36,289 nt of DNA from Candidatus Avirikenella pullistercoris (GTDB taxonomy: Bacteria; Bacteroidota; Bacteroidia; Bacteroidales; Rikenellaceae): the NCBI GenBank assembly GCA_018710935.1, contig DVIX01000047.1, positions 1-36,289 of the forward strand. Reading direction: 5' to 3'. Positions within the stretch are counted from its first letter, which is position 1. Each line of letters begins with the position of its first letter. Below the pieces are notes generated by a model that saw only the letters and a program-made list of their open reading frames with translations, was not told where the DNA came from and searched no databases. Position numbers and translations under genes: made by a program. Below, piece by piece: positions 10,180 to 19,084 of the stretch.

Positions 10180-10210
10180 TTGCAAAATTAATGAAAAAAA
10201 TATAATTTTG
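10180..10210 (+). promoter_or_regulatory. Promoter of the M23 peptidase pair
   Basis: TTG at 10180-10182 is followed after 20 bases by TAATTTTG at 10203-10210, a good Bacteroidota promoter match. The expected start near 10217 leaves a leader of about 110 bases before the first M23 gene. The rest of the roughly 300-bp gap between alaS and this gene is AT-rich and shows no further feature. Confidence 0.55.
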
Positions 10211-10326
10211 TTATTTATAGCTTGTTTAATTTAAAGCTGGAATCCGTTGGTACAAAGAGGAGAGGAAGAAAAATAACCTTTAAATTCAATGATTTAGAAA
10301 TCTGTTTGTTAGGATAAGGATTCTTG

Positions 10327-11295
10327 ATGAGAAAAAGGAGGAAGGATATCGATATAGCAGAAGGAATACTCCCAAAAGTGAAAATTCCTTTTAAGATACG
10401 TGCGTATCGTCTGATTCGGAAGGTATTGATAGGTTTTATTTTGGCTTCGCTTGTCAACTTTGTGTTTTCATATTTTTTTCATACCCCGAAAGTTTATAGT
10501 CTGGGGAAGGAAAATTCCGAGTTATTGATTAAATACAGGGTGCTTCAGGAGAGGATAGATGCTTCTGTGGAGCAGTTAAAAGAGATAAAAAAGCGGGATA
10601 ATGGTATTTACCGGTCTATTTTCGCGGTGGATACATTGGTTTACGATTTGTCGCCAGATGCGTATATTGCGGCTAATTCCAATATTTATAAAAGCAATCG
10701 GTATTATCCGGTAATGCAGCAGGCATGGCTCGATTTGGAAAATATGCAACGGCTTTTGTTTTATGAATCCGTATCGTTGGATACTTTACAGGTTTTGGCA
10801 AAGGATAAAGAAAAGATGGCGGAAGCTATTCCTGCTATCTGGCCGTTGGATAAAAATAAAGTTCGCGGTCATATCGGTTCTTACGGTTATCGAATACATC
10901 CGATACATCATACCCGGATGAAGCATGACGGAATGGACTTTGCTGCTCCTATCGGGACACCCGTATATACGACGGCGGAAGGAACGGTTACTCATAACGG
11001 GTACGACAGGGGGTACGGACGTTCGATTATCATAGACCACGGTTATGGTTATAAAACCCGTTATGCCCATCTGAATAAAGCGCTCGTAACTGTCGGGCAG
11101 AAGGTGAAACGGGGAGAACAGGTAGGCGAGGTGGGAAATACCGGGCAATCTACCGGGCCGCACCTACATTATGAAGTGATATACAGGGGAGCGACGGTCA
11201 ATCCGATAAATTATTTCAGCAAAGATATGAGTGATGAGGATTTTCAACGGATTATCAAAGCAGCCCGTAACATTACATACGAAACAGAACAATAG
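10327..11295 (+). CDS. Membrane-anchored M23 family metallopeptidase
   Basis: The 322-residue protein has a short basic cytoplasmic tail, one membrane helix at about residues 31-51, a short coiled coil (about 60-90) and a C-terminal LytM/M23 domain from about residue 180. The zinc and catalytic residues are present: His200 and Asp204 (HDGMDFAAP), His248 (RYAHLNK), His279 and His281 (GPHLHYEV). M23 enzymes cut peptidoglycan cross-links; here the domain should face the periplasm. The frame is open from a TTG at 10324, but the ATG at 10327 is the better start. A close paralogue follows 17 bases downstream, so the two form an operon. Complete zinc ligands argue for an active enzyme and against an EnvC/NlpD-type activator. 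Confidence 0.93.
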   Translation: MRKRRKDIDIAEGILPKVKIPFKIRAYRLIRKVLIGFILASLVNFVFSYFFHTPKVYSLGKENSELLIKYRVLQERIDASVEQLKEIKKRDNGIYRSIFAVDTLVYDLSPDAYIAANSNIYKSNRYYPVMQQAWLDLENMQRLLFYESVSLDTLQVLAKDKEKMAEAIPAIWPLDKNKVRGHIGSYGYRIHPIHHTRMKHDGMDFAAPIGTPVYTTAEGTVTHNGYDRGYGRSIIIDHGYGYKTRYAHLNKALVTVGQKVKRGEQVGEVGNTGQSTGPHLHYEVIYRGATVNPINYFSKDMSDEDFQRIIKAARNITYETEQ

Positions 11296-11312
11296 TATTC
11301 CGTGTATTTAAT

Positions 11313-12248
11313 ATGAAAGACAGGCAGGGTAAAAAAAAGCATATCAGACGTAAATTGTTGCGCCTTATGGTGCATCTGTTTGTGTGGATCGGGGTTGCCG
11401 TACTCTATTATTTGGTATTTTCCCTTTTTTTCGATACCCCTATCGAATACGAGGTGAGAAAGACAAATAAGGAACTTTCCCGCCAGTATGAACTGTTGAG
11501 CAATAGGTTGGACTCTTTGAACCGGGTTATGGAAAACGTCGTGGAGCGTGATAAGAATGTTTACAGTATGTTGTTTGAAGCGGCTCCTTATTCTTCAACG
11601 GAAGAATTATCGGGAAACTGGGAATCTGCCGATAAATTATTGACGATGTCGAATAATGAATTGGCGTCTCTTTTTTTTGAAAAACTTTCTAAATTGAATG
11701 CGGATGTAACATCGCAGACAGGTCGGTTTGAAAATTTGCAATATAAAATGCAAGAGATAGGGGATGGATTGAATTATATTCCGGCGATTCAACCGGTTAA
11801 TAATAATGAATTGACGAAATTAGCGGCATCTTACGGAATGCGTATTCATCCATTTTATAAATCTATGGCTTCTCATCAGGGAGTCGATTTCGCTGTCCCG
11901 GAGGAAACGCGGGTATTTGCCGTTGCCGATGGAGTAGTGGCGAATGTGGGGACTACCGAGCAGCAGGGGAAAGGGGTTAGTATCACTATCGATCATGGGA
12001 ATGGATACCGTACGTTTTATGGACATCTCAATAAAGCGAATGTAAGGCGGGGACAACGTGTTCGCCGGGGTGACATTATTGCCCATAGCGGTAATACAGG
12101 CCTCTCTTTTATGCCGCATCTGCATTATGAGGTGATTTTTGAGGGGCGGAGAGTCGATCCGATAAACTATTTCTTTTACGAATTGGATCACCGTAACACG
12201 ATACAGATGCAGAAAGTTGCCCAAATCGGCATGCAGTCTTTGGATTAG
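11313..12248 (+). CDS. Second membrane-anchored M23 family metallopeptidase
   Basis: The 311-residue protein repeats the plan of the gene before it: basic N-terminus, one membrane helix at about residues 17-40, a following motif FFDTPIEYEVRKTNKEL that mirrors FFHTPKVYSLGKENSEL in the neighbour, a coiled-coil linker and a C-terminal M23 domain. His188 and Asp192 (HQGVDFAVP), His238 (GHLNK) and His269/His271 (PHLHYEV) form an intact zinc site. Both proteins end the domain with a PINYF motif. The pair therefore arose by tandem duplication and probably acts on peptidoglycan at the inner-membrane surface. It converges with the DUF2461 gene with only five bases between the stop codons. Confidence 0.93.
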   Translation: MKDRQGKKKHIRRKLLRLMVHLFVWIGVAVLYYLVFSLFFDTPIEYEVRKTNKELSRQYELLSNRLDSLNRVMENVVERDKNVYSMLFEAAPYSSTEELSGNWESADKLLTMSNNELASLFFEKLSKLNADVTSQTGRFENLQYKMQEIGDGLNYIPAIQPVNNNELTKLAASYGMRIHPFYKSMASHQGVDFAVPEETRVFAVADGVVANVGTTEQQGKGVSITIDHGNGYRTFYGHLNKANVRRGQRVRRGDIIAHSGNTGLSFMPHLHYEVIFEGRRVDPINYFFYELDHRNTIQMQKVAQIGMQSLD

Positions 12249-12253
12249 CCGGT

Positions 12254-12925
12254 TCAGATATTTTCGATGATTTTATTCAAGTAATTGTTTAGCGGATAAG
12301 TTATTTCAAAAAGGGCTGCGGCTCTTTTTTCAAAGTCTTTGTGTTGTAAAAATTCGTCTTTTACAGGTTTGGAAACGTAAAAATGTTTTAATTTCAGGTA
12401 TTCCGCCGCAGGCGAATTTTTATCGAAGCCTAAAGGAACCCGTTTGAGCGGAGCATCTTCGAACGAAAGGTCTCCGAATTCTTTTTTGAATAAAGGGTTT
12501 TCAAGAATGGAAATAAGTTCTTCGGGGGCATAGTCGATAGCTTCCCGAATATTTTTTAAAGCTTCCGGTTGAGGCATATAGATACCGCAGGAGAGTAAAC
12601 ATTTTCCCGGTTCGATATGCACATAATAACAGGAATAACGGGACATCGTTTTCCCGCCTTTATTCAATGCAATTCCGAAATTTATTTTGTAAGGTTCTTT
12701 GTTCAATGAAAAACGGGTGTCGCGTGCGATTCGGAAAATACACCGTTTGGGGTCGGGAAAACCTAAAGAGTTGTCGAATTTATTTATTTCCGTAAGAAGT
12801 TTACCGGCGCTTTCCACAACATTTTCCCGGGCTTTTTCATATTCCGGGCGATGCTCGTGGAACCACTCCCTATAATTATTTTCTTTCAGGTCGTGAAGGA
12901 ATGTAAAAGTTGAAATGTCTATCAT
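12254..12925 (-). CDS. DUF2461 (TIGR02453) family protein
   Basis: The 223-residue protein fits the DUF2461 family, whose molecular role is unknown. Typical features are the N-terminal FLHDLKENNYREWFHEHRPEY segment, the RIARDTRFSLNKEPYKINFG block (about residues 65-85) and the YYVHIEPGKCLLSCGIYMP strand pair (about 105-125). It appears complete and has no signal peptide or membrane segment. It starts four bases after the thioesterase stop codon, so the two are co-transcribed. Confidence 0.9.
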   Translation of the reverse strand: MIDISTFTFLHDLKENNYREWFHEHRPEYEKARENVVESAGKLLTEINKFDNSLGFPDPKRCIFRIARDTRFSLNKEPYKINFGIALNKGGKTMSRYSCYYVHIEPGKCLLSCGIYMPQPEALKNIREAIDYAPEELISILENPLFKKEFGDLSFEDAPLKRVPLGFDKNSPAAEYLKLKHFYVSKPVKDEFLQHKDFEKRAAALFEITYPLNNYLNKIIENI

Positions 12926-12929
12926 AACC

Positions 12930-13658
12930 CTATTTTTTCTTCCATGATATTTTTGCGTTGCAGACCATCTCTCCGCTTTCCCTTTTTAATGTGAAAACGG
13001 TGTTGGTTTCATCCAAGGAACGATATATATGAATATTATTTCCGTAAACCGATTCATGTAGAAAATTAATGTCCAGGCGTTGAATATCGTTTTCCAGAAA
13101 ATGCCCGATAGGCAAAGAATCTAACATCCATCCGATATATTTGGTACTGTTGCTGTGTTGGTTGAAGTCTATATCCGTATATCGTACCGTATGGGAATCT
13201 ACCGGATGTTCGCTTTTTACCGGAAGTATTTTGCCCGGTTTGGCGATAGGGCAGGCTGTCGGTTCGATACATTTCGTGTAAGTCGGATATTGCAGAATGT
13301 CCTGTACGGAACGGGTCGATATATTGATAATAGCCCAGTAGGTGCAGGCGTGCCCGATAAGTCTTTGTCGGGCGTCGTATATGTTGAAATTACGGGTAGT
13401 GTATATTTTTCCGATATCTTCTACCCATGTCTCTATGATAATTTCTTCGTATTGGTTCGGGAAACGGATTATTTCCACAGCCATACGGGAAAGTACCCAT
13501 GTCAGGTTGTCGGTACGCAGATTGCGTGTCCCGAATCCGTTTTTATCCGCATCTTCTCCGGCTGTTTGCAGAATATAGTCGCATAATGATATAATAGTTG
13601 CACGAAGGGAAAAATCCACTTCTTTCGGGTTGATTCTGTAGATGTATCGATTGGCCAT
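12930..13658 (-). CDS. Acyl-ACP thioesterase (FatA/FatB type)
   Basis: The 242-residue protein has the double hot-dog layout of bacterial acyl-ACP thioesterases, which release fatty acids from ACP in the cytoplasm. The first hot dog runs to about residue 125 (WVLSRMAVEIIRFPNQYEEI, ETWVEDIGKIYTTRNF). The second holds the catalytic signature DIDFNQHSNSTKYIGW with Asp164, Asn166 and His168. The ATG at 13658 lies at the edge of a 13-bp inverted repeat (13657-13689) that may control expression. It is followed closely by the DUF2461 gene and lies 55 bases after the radical SAM gene on the same strand. Confidence 0.92.
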   Translation of the reverse strand: MANRYIYRINPKEVDFSLRATIISLCDYILQTAGEDADKNGFGTRNLRTDNLTWVLSRMAVEIIRFPNQYEEIIIETWVEDIGKIYTTRNFNIYDARQRLIGHACTYWAIINISTRSVQDILQYPTYTKCIEPTACPIAKPGKILPVKSEHPVDSHTVRYTDIDFNQHSNSTKYIGWMLDSLPIGHFLENDIQRLDINFLHESVYGNNIHIYRSLDETNTVFTLKRESGEMVCNAKISWKKK

Positions 13659-13689
13659 ATATTTATGTTTTTTACGAACATAAATATAT
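13657..13689 (-). promoter_or_regulatory. Inverted repeat over the thioesterase start codon
   Basis: ATATATTTATGTT (13657-13669) and AACATAAATATAT (13677-13689) are perfect 13-bp complements separated by seven bases. The downstream arm on the minus strand overlaps the first two bases of the thioesterase ATG. It could be an operator for a dimeric regulator or an mRNA hairpin that hides the start codon; the sequence does not decide between these. Confidence 0.5.
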
Positions 13690-13713
13690 AAAAAGATTAC
13701 GAGTGGGGAAAAT

Positions 13714-15360
13714 TTATTCTTTTTTTTCTTTAGGAGTTATTCCTATAAATAGTGGTTCCGAGTGTTTGATACTGCGGTCGAATCCGAAGAAATAGTTGTG
13801 GAAATTGTCCGACAGGAAATAGAATCGCATGGAATCGGTAGCCAAACCTTTGATGGCGGTGATATTTTCAGGCAACGGTTTGGTGTAAGGCTTTAAGTTG
13901 AGAGCAGGCGCTTTTTTATGGGATAGCCCTGCGTTGAGCCACGCTATGGATATTTCCGTAATAAATTGCGGATAATCGGTTGCACAGAATTCATACAGAA
14001 GCATGCCCCGTTTTTCCTGGCTTAAGGGTTGGTATAAAATATCGAGAGGCGTTAAAAAGTCGAGGAATCGTTTGAGAAAACGGTTATCGGAACCGATTAA
14101 TTTCCGAATGACCGGCTGCCATGTTTTATTATTGTAAAAATGATCTAATAACCGGGAAAGCATTTCCGATTCTTTCAGTGCTGTTACGCTCATCCATTTG
14201 GTTTGTAATACTTCATAAGGGGGCAGGGGAGAGAAAATGATTCCCTGTTCGGAGGCTTTTTTTCTCATCTCTGTTCCTGGCAGTAGTTTTAAAGATTCCA
14301 ATTGTATCTCTCCTGCCCCGAATGAGGAGAGTACGGTAATATCCTCGTATATTTGCGGAAGGGAGTATAGGGGAAGCCCCGCGATAAGGTCGGCGTGGGT
14401 TTCCATATTGGAAAGGGAACACAAGAATTTCAGTCCTTCCAAGGCTTTTTTTAAATCTCCTTTCCTCTGGCAGACATTAAGTACTTCTTCGCGGAGACTT
14501 TGGATACCGGCTTCGAGATGCAGTGTTCCCGGAGATATTTGTTTCAGCAGATTTTTTATTTTATCTGTTAAAAGTGCGGGATGTATTTCCAAATGGAAAC
14601 AGATTTTTCCGGCATACTTTTCGAATAATTGCAGCAGTTGCAAGGCTCTTGCCTCATTGCCGTTGAATGTACGATCTAATAACCGTACATTACGAATGCC
14701 TTTTTCGCATGCTTTATCGAGCCTTTTGCGTATCGTTTCGATGGGTAGCGAACGGAGCGGTTTATCGTTTCCGCTGACACAGAAGGCACATGTATTGAAA
14801 CATCCGCGTGTCGTTTCCAATTGAATAAATGGTTTGTCCCAGTGGAAAAAAGAGCTGTTTTCAGGTGGGGTCAGTGCAGTAAAGTTTTCGATTTTACAAA
14901 TTCCGTTGTCGTGATATACTCCCTCCGAAGTCAGATAACATAATCCTTTTATCTGTTTCCATTCGTTCGGAGAGTGAACGATTTTCAACCATCGGTGAAA
15001 TTCGAGTTCTCCTTCACCTCTGAAAACGGCATCGATATACGAATGGTGGATCAGATAATCCCGGTTATCTCCTAAAAATTCGGGACCTCCCAAAAGAACG
15101 ATAGCTTTCGGAAAAAGGGATTTCAATCGGGAGATTACTTCTAACAGGTGGTTATGGTTAAAAAGCCATGCCGTTGCGGTAATGATATCCGGACAATAAC
15201 GGGTAGCTTCTTCTACTATTGTGGCAATGTCGGTATGCAGGGTGGCAGATACTGTATTCCATACAACTCCGTCGTTGTCTTCTTTTTGTGCTTCTATGGC
15301 AGGTAGTGCGAAAGAAGAGTGGGAGTAAGACGAGTTGATATCTATCCAAAGTAACTGCAT
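13714..15360 (-). CDS. B12-binding-domain radical SAM protein (DUF4080 type)
   Basis: The 548-residue protein has an N-terminal cobalamin-binding-like Rossmann domain (about residues 1-125, with VLLGGPEFLGDN) and a radical SAM core whose cluster motif is Cys187, Cys191 and Cys194 in TTRGCFNTCAFCVSG. A C-terminal region of about 180 residues resembles the DUF4080 domain that often follows such cores. The classical cobalamin DxHxxG motif is not evident, as is common in this subgroup. The enzymes use S-adenosylmethionine to start radical chemistry; the substrate here is unknown. It starts 80 bases after the aldo/keto reductase stop and may share its transcript. Confidence 0.88.
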   Translation of the reverse strand: MQLLWIDINSSYSHSSFALPAIEAQKEDNDGVVWNTVSATLHTDIATIVEEATRYCPDIITATAWLFNHNHLLEVISRLKSLFPKAIVLLGGPEFLGDNRDYLIHHSYIDAVFRGEGELEFHRWLKIVHSPNEWKQIKGLCYLTSEGVYHDNGICKIENFTALTPPENSSFFHWDKPFIQLETTRGCFNTCAFCVSGNDKPLRSLPIETIRKRLDKACEKGIRNVRLLDRTFNGNEARALQLLQLFEKYAGKICFHLEIHPALLTDKIKNLLKQISPGTLHLEAGIQSLREEVLNVCQRKGDLKKALEGLKFLCSLSNMETHADLIAGLPLYSLPQIYEDITVLSSFGAGEIQLESLKLLPGTEMRKKASEQGIIFSPLPPYEVLQTKWMSVTALKESEMLSRLLDHFYNNKTWQPVIRKLIGSDNRFLKRFLDFLTPLDILYQPLSQEKRGMLLYEFCATDYPQFITEISIAWLNAGLSHKKAPALNLKPYTKPLPENITAIKGLATDSMRFYFLSDNFHNYFFGFDRSIKHSEPLFIGITPKEKKE

Positions 15361-15440
15361 GCGGGGTTATTGCCTTTTTGGTTTCAATGGATAAAGGTAT
15401 TTATTTTTTTATAAAATATTTGGCATTATTCGGAAGTTTC

Positions 15441-16310
15441 CTATTTCAGACTTGTCAATACGGGATTTTGGATATAGTTGTATAGACGGTGTACTTCACT
15501 TGGTACACGTGGATCGAGCATTTGCGGACGTCCTAAGTCGAGTGCGGCGATTTCGGCCATATCTTCTGTTGTCAATTCAAAATTCCAGACGTCGATATTT
15601 TCATTTATACGGTTGCGGTGAACGGATTTAGGAATAACGCTTACCCCGCGTTGGATATTCCAGCGTAAAATAACTTGTGCTGTTGTTTTTCCGTGTTTTT
15701 GGGCAATACTGTTGAGTGTGGGATTTGTAAACATGCCGTTCATTCCTTCTGCAAAAGGAGCCCATGCTTGCGGGACGATGTCGTATTCTCTCAAAATCGT
15801 TAATTCTTCTTCCCTCTGATAAAAGGGGTGAATTTCGATTTGATTGACAGCCGGTAATATTTCTGCGCAGTAGCAGAGGTCGATAAGACGGTCGCTCAGA
15901 AAATTACTGATGCCTATGGCACGGATTTTTCCTTCCTTATACAATTCTTCCATTGCCCGCCAAGAGCCGAAATAATCACCGAAAGGTTGGTGAACGAGAT
16001 AGAGGTCGAGATAGTCGAATCCGAGGTTGTCTAGAGTGCGGGCAAAAGCTTCTTTCGTCTTTTCATACCCCATTTCATTGATAAAGGCTTTCGAGGTTAC
16101 GAAAAAATTTTCCCGTTTTAGCCCGGATTTACGGATAGCTGTGCCGACAGCTTTTTCATTTTTATAAGCGGATGCTGTATCTATGAGCCGGTAACCTGCT
16201 TCAATCGCTTCGCTTACTGCTTTTTCGCATACGGTAAAGTCGGAAACCTGAAATACGCCGAAACCTTCTTGAGGCATCTCGATACCGTTATTTAATTTGA
16301 TGATTTTCAT
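15441..16310 (-). CDS. Aldo/keto reductase
   Basis: The 289-residue enzyme is an NADPH-dependent carbonyl reductase of the (beta/alpha)8 AKR family. The catalytic tetrad is visible: Asp and Tyr in RLIDTASAYKNEKAVG, Lys in FFVTSKAF and His in YLVHQPFGDYFGS. The cofactor-binding end VSVIPKSVHRNRINEN is also present. The frame is open upstream from a TTG at 16334, but the ATG at 16310 gives the usual AKR N-terminus MKIIKLNNGIEMPQEGFG and has AAAGGAG upstream, so I use it. A hairpin lies between it and the hydrolase gene before it. Physiological substrate unknown. Confidence 0.94.
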   Translation of the reverse strand: MKIIKLNNGIEMPQEGFGVFQVSDFTVCEKAVSEAIEAGYRLIDTASAYKNEKAVGTAIRKSGLKRENFFVTSKAFINEMGYEKTKEAFARTLDNLGFDYLDLYLVHQPFGDYFGSWRAMEELYKEGKIRAIGISNFLSDRLIDLCYCAEILPAVNQIEIHPFYQREEELTILREYDIVPQAWAPFAEGMNGMFTNPTLNSIAQKHGKTTAQVILRWNIQRGVSVIPKSVHRNRINENIDVWNFELTTEDMAEIAALDLGRPQMLDPRVPSEVHRLYNYIQNPVLTSLK

Positions 16311-16335
16311 AATAGCCGATTTTACTCCTTTCAAT

Positions 16336-16377
16336 GACCGGAAAAACCGTAGCGGTCGTATTTCGGTTTCTCCGGTC
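16336..16377 (-). repeat. Intercistronic hairpin
   Basis: A 14-bp stem with one mismatch (16336-16349 with 16364-16377, core GACCGG/CCGGTC) lies between the hydrolase and aldo/keto reductase genes. No T run follows on the minus strand, so it is probably not a simple terminator. It may protect or process the transcript. Confidence 0.45.
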
Positions 16378-16404
16378 GGGTGTGATTTGTGATGGATTAA
16401 TGTA

Positions 16405-17490
16405 TTATTTCAGATATTTGTGATAGAACGCTTCGATTTTGTCGAATGGAATTACTTTCAGATTATCATAAAGGTCTGTATGGTTAGCACCTGGAATAAT
16501 GAGAAGTTCTTTGTTATCCCCTTTTAATTTTTTGAATGCGTCTTCGCTGAAATAACGAGAATGTGCTTTTTCCCCGTGAATAATCAATACTGCGTTGCGG
16601 ATTTCATCACTGTAAGAAAGAATAGGCATGTTGATAAACGACAGTGCGGAAGTTTTATTCCATCCGTTGTTCGAGTTGAGAGAACGGGGATGGTAACCGC
16701 GTTCAGTTTTGTAGTAAGCGTGGTAATCTTTCAGAAATTGCGGAGCATCGGCGGGTAAAGTATCGGCAACACCTCCGGCGAGCGCATACGAATTGTTTTT
16801 ATAATCTTCCGTACGTTGGGTATTGAGTTGTTTGCGCAGTTCATAACGGGCATCGGTATCCATGGCATCGAAATAACCGTTGGCATTAACACGACTCATG
16901 TCGTACATCGTCAGAGCCGCCGTTGCTTTGATGCGGGTGTCGATGGCCGCTGCATTGATAGCCATGCCGCCCCAGCCGCAAATGCCGAGAATGCCGATTT
17001 GTTCGGGGTTTACATCGTTGCGTGAAGAGAGGTAATCTACTGCTGCGCAAAAATCTTCCGTATTGATGTCGGGCGATGCTACATAACGAGGCTCCCCGCC
17101 GCTCTCTCCGGTGAAAGAGGGATCGAAAGCAATGGTCAGGAAACCGTCTTCAGCCAGCTTTTGGGCATACAAACCCGATGCCTGTTCTTTTACGGCACCG
17201 AACGGTCCGCTTACGGCAATCGCCGGTAGTTTGCCTCCTGCGTGTTTCGGAATGTATAAATCGGCTGCCAACGTGATGCCGTACCGGTTGTGAAAAGTTA
17301 TTTTGCTATGGTTCACTTTTTCGCTTTGCGGAAATACTTTATCCCATTCTTGCGTCATTGTAAGAGTTTTCATTTCCATATCTTCATTTGTTTTTTGATT
17401 TGTTTTTTCGTTCGTACAATTTGAGAGAAGCATGATTCCTGTAAGGGTTACTACTGCCGATAATAAAATCTGTTTCATATTGTTATCCAT
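16405..17490 (-). CDS. Alpha/beta-hydrolase-fold lipoprotein
   Basis: The 361-residue protein starts with a lipoprotein signal (lipobox LLSNC, Cys25). The rest has an alpha/beta-hydrolase layout like YcjY or dienelactone-hydrolase relatives: ADLYIPKHAGGKLPAIAVSGPFG, then FLTIAFDPSFTGESGG, the turn ILGICGWGGMA at about residues 167-177 and a C-terminal IIPGANHTDLYD with the expected His. The turn that normally carries the nucleophile has no serine; it reads G-I-C-G-W-G-G, so Cys171 would have to act, or the enzyme is degenerate. Location is probably periplasmic or on the outer membrane. It precedes the aldo/keto reductase on the same strand. Confidence 0.85.
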   Translation of the reverse strand: MDNNMKQILLSAVVTLTGIMLLSNCTNEKTNQKTNEDMEMKTLTMTQEWDKVFPQSEKVNHSKITFHNRYGITLAADLYIPKHAGGKLPAIAVSGPFGAVKEQASGLYAQKLAEDGFLTIAFDPSFTGESGGEPRYVASPDINTEDFCAAVDYLSSRNDVNPEQIGILGICGWGGMAINAAAIDTRIKATAALTMYDMSRVNANGYFDAMDTDARYELRKQLNTQRTEDYKNNSYALAGGVADTLPADAPQFLKDYHAYYKTERGYHPRSLNSNNGWNKTSALSFINMPILSYSDEIRNAVLIIHGEKAHSRYFSEDAFKKLKGDNKELLIIPGANHTDLYDNLKVIPFDKIEAFYHKYLK

Positions 17491-17675
17491 AATTGATTTA
17501 TATGCACAAAATTATGGAATGGAGAAACGAAGCTTTATACCAAAATTAAGGATAAATTTACCTTGATTACCGATTTCGAAGAGTGGTTAAAGCAAATTTT
17601 AAAAGGGGTGTTTTGTTTTAGTTCGTTTATTTTTAATCTTATTATTTTTCGGCTCTCTTTCTCATTTTTATTTCA

Positions 17676-17683
17676 TATATTTG
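17676..17683 (+). promoter_or_regulatory. -7 box upstream of bioA
   Basis: TATATTTG matches the TAnnTTTG element. It lies 30 bases before the bioA ATG, giving a leader of about 20 bases. The -33 region is weak. Its position inside the longer open frame argues that translation starts at 17713 and not further upstream. Confidence 0.4.
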
Positions 17684-17712
17684 CCTTGAATTATGCAAAT
17701 AGAGCGGTTATG

Positions 17713-18993
17713 ATGACTGAAGAGCAGTTGATGCAATATGATAAGGAACATTTATGGCATCCTTATACTTCGATGATTGAGCCTCTTCCTGTTTATCGGG
17801 TGGAACGGGCGGAAAGAATATATATAGAACTTTCTGACGGGCGCCGTTTAATAGACGGAATGTCTTCCTGGTGGAGCGTCGTACACGGATATAACAATCC
17901 GCGGTTGAATAAGGCAATGGAAACACAGTTGCATAAAATGGCGCATGTAATGTTCGGAGGCCTGACGCATGTTCCTGCAATAGAGTTGGCTAAGTTATTG
18001 GTAGATATTACCCCGAAAGGTTTAGAGCGTATTTTTTATAGCGATAGCGGCTCCGTGGCTGTCGAGGTAGCTGTGAAAATGGCATTACAGTATCAGTATG
18101 CGGCAGGGCATCCGTCCCGTAATAAACTGGCTACTATTCGGAGCGGTTATCACGGCGATACGTGGCATGCCATGTCGGTATGCGATCCGGTTACGGGAAT
18201 GCATTCTTTATATAGCGGGCGTCTGCCGGTGCAATTTTTTGCTCCTTCTCCGTGTGTTCCGTTCGACGGTCCGTGGGATAGTAAGTGCTTGGAACCGATG
18301 GAGCAGCTACTAGAAGAAAATAACAGCCAAATTGCAGCGGTTATTTTGGAGCCGATAGTTCAGGGAGCAGGAGGAATGCGTTTTTATCATCCGCTTTATC
18401 TGAGAGGAGTAAAAAGGTTATGCGAAAAATATGGAATATTGCTGATTGCTGACGAAATCGCTACGGGATTCGGGCGTACAGGGAAAATGTTCGCTTGCGA
18501 ATGGGCGGATATAACACCTGATATTATGTGTTTGGGGAAGGCGATTACGGGCGGTTACATGAGTTTTGCCGTTACGATGGCGACAGCTCATGTAGCGGAT
18601 ACGATTTCGGCGGTAGCGCCGCATGCTTTTATGCATGGGCCGACTTTTATGGGAAACGCCATGGCTTGTGCCCTTGCCCGGGAAAGCGTTTCGATGATGA
18701 TTGAAAATTCGCCGATTCCGAGAATCAAAGAGATAGAACATGTTTTGAAAAAGGAGTTGGAGATAGCGAAAAATTTTGATAATGTAGCAGATGTAAGGGT
18801 GTTGGGGGCGATTGGCGTGATAGAAATGAAAAAAGAGGTGAATATGGCTCTTGTTCAACGTCGTTTTGTGGAAGAGGGGGTTTGGATACGGCCATTCGGA
18901 AAATTGGTTTATATTATGCCGCCTTATGTGATTACCGACCGACAGTTGAAAGTGCTTGCTCAGGCAATGGTGCGTGTTGTAAAGGAGTTATGA
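17713..18993 (+). CDS. bioA: Adenosylmethionine--8-amino-7-oxononanoate aminotransferase
   Basis: BioA makes 7,8-diaminopelargonate in biotin synthesis, using S-adenosylmethionine as amino donor and PLP as cofactor. From the chosen start the protein has 426 residues (E. coli 429). Typical features are LWHPYTSM near the N-terminus, [13 protein letters not shown] (about 51-63), [12 protein letters not shown] (about 145-156), Asp247 in [12 protein letters not shown] and the PLP lysine Lys276 in [12 protein letters not shown]. The open frame extends 50 codons upstream, but that part is hydrophobic, unrelated to BioA and crossed by a -7 box. The preceding ATG at 17710 is equally possible. No other biotin gene is in the window. 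Confidence 0.96.
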   Translation: MTEEQLMQYDKEHLWHPYTSMIEPLPVYRVERAERIYIELSDGRRLIDGMSSWWSVVHGYNNPRLNKAMETQLHKMAHVMFGGLTHVPAIELAKLLVDITPKGLERIFYSDSGSVAVEVAVKMALQYQYAAGHPSRNKLATIRSGYHGDTWHAMSVCDPVTGMHSLYSGRLPVQFFAPSPCVPFDGPWDSKCLEPMEQLLEENNSQIAAVILEPIVQGAGGMRFYHPLYLRGVKRLCEKYGILLIADEIATGFGRTGKMFACEWADITPDIMCLGKAITGGYMSFAVTMATAHVADTISAVAPHAFMHGPTFMGNAMACALARESVSMMIENSPIPRIKEIEHVLKKELEIAKNFDNVADVRVLGAIGVIEMKKEVNMALVQRRFVEEGVWIRPFGKLVYIMPPYVITDRQLKVLAQAMVRVVKEL

Positions 18994-19084
18994 TTCGCCA
19001 AAAGTGGGAAATTCCGAAAAGTTTATGAAATTAAGAACCTTCCTAAGACTTATTATATAGGTTGAACGTTAAATTGTATTTGTT

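Noticed and set aside
10183-10190. TAATTTTG facing left as promoter of alaS
   Set aside because: No -33 element at the right distance on that strand; the overlapping rightward promoter explains the region better.
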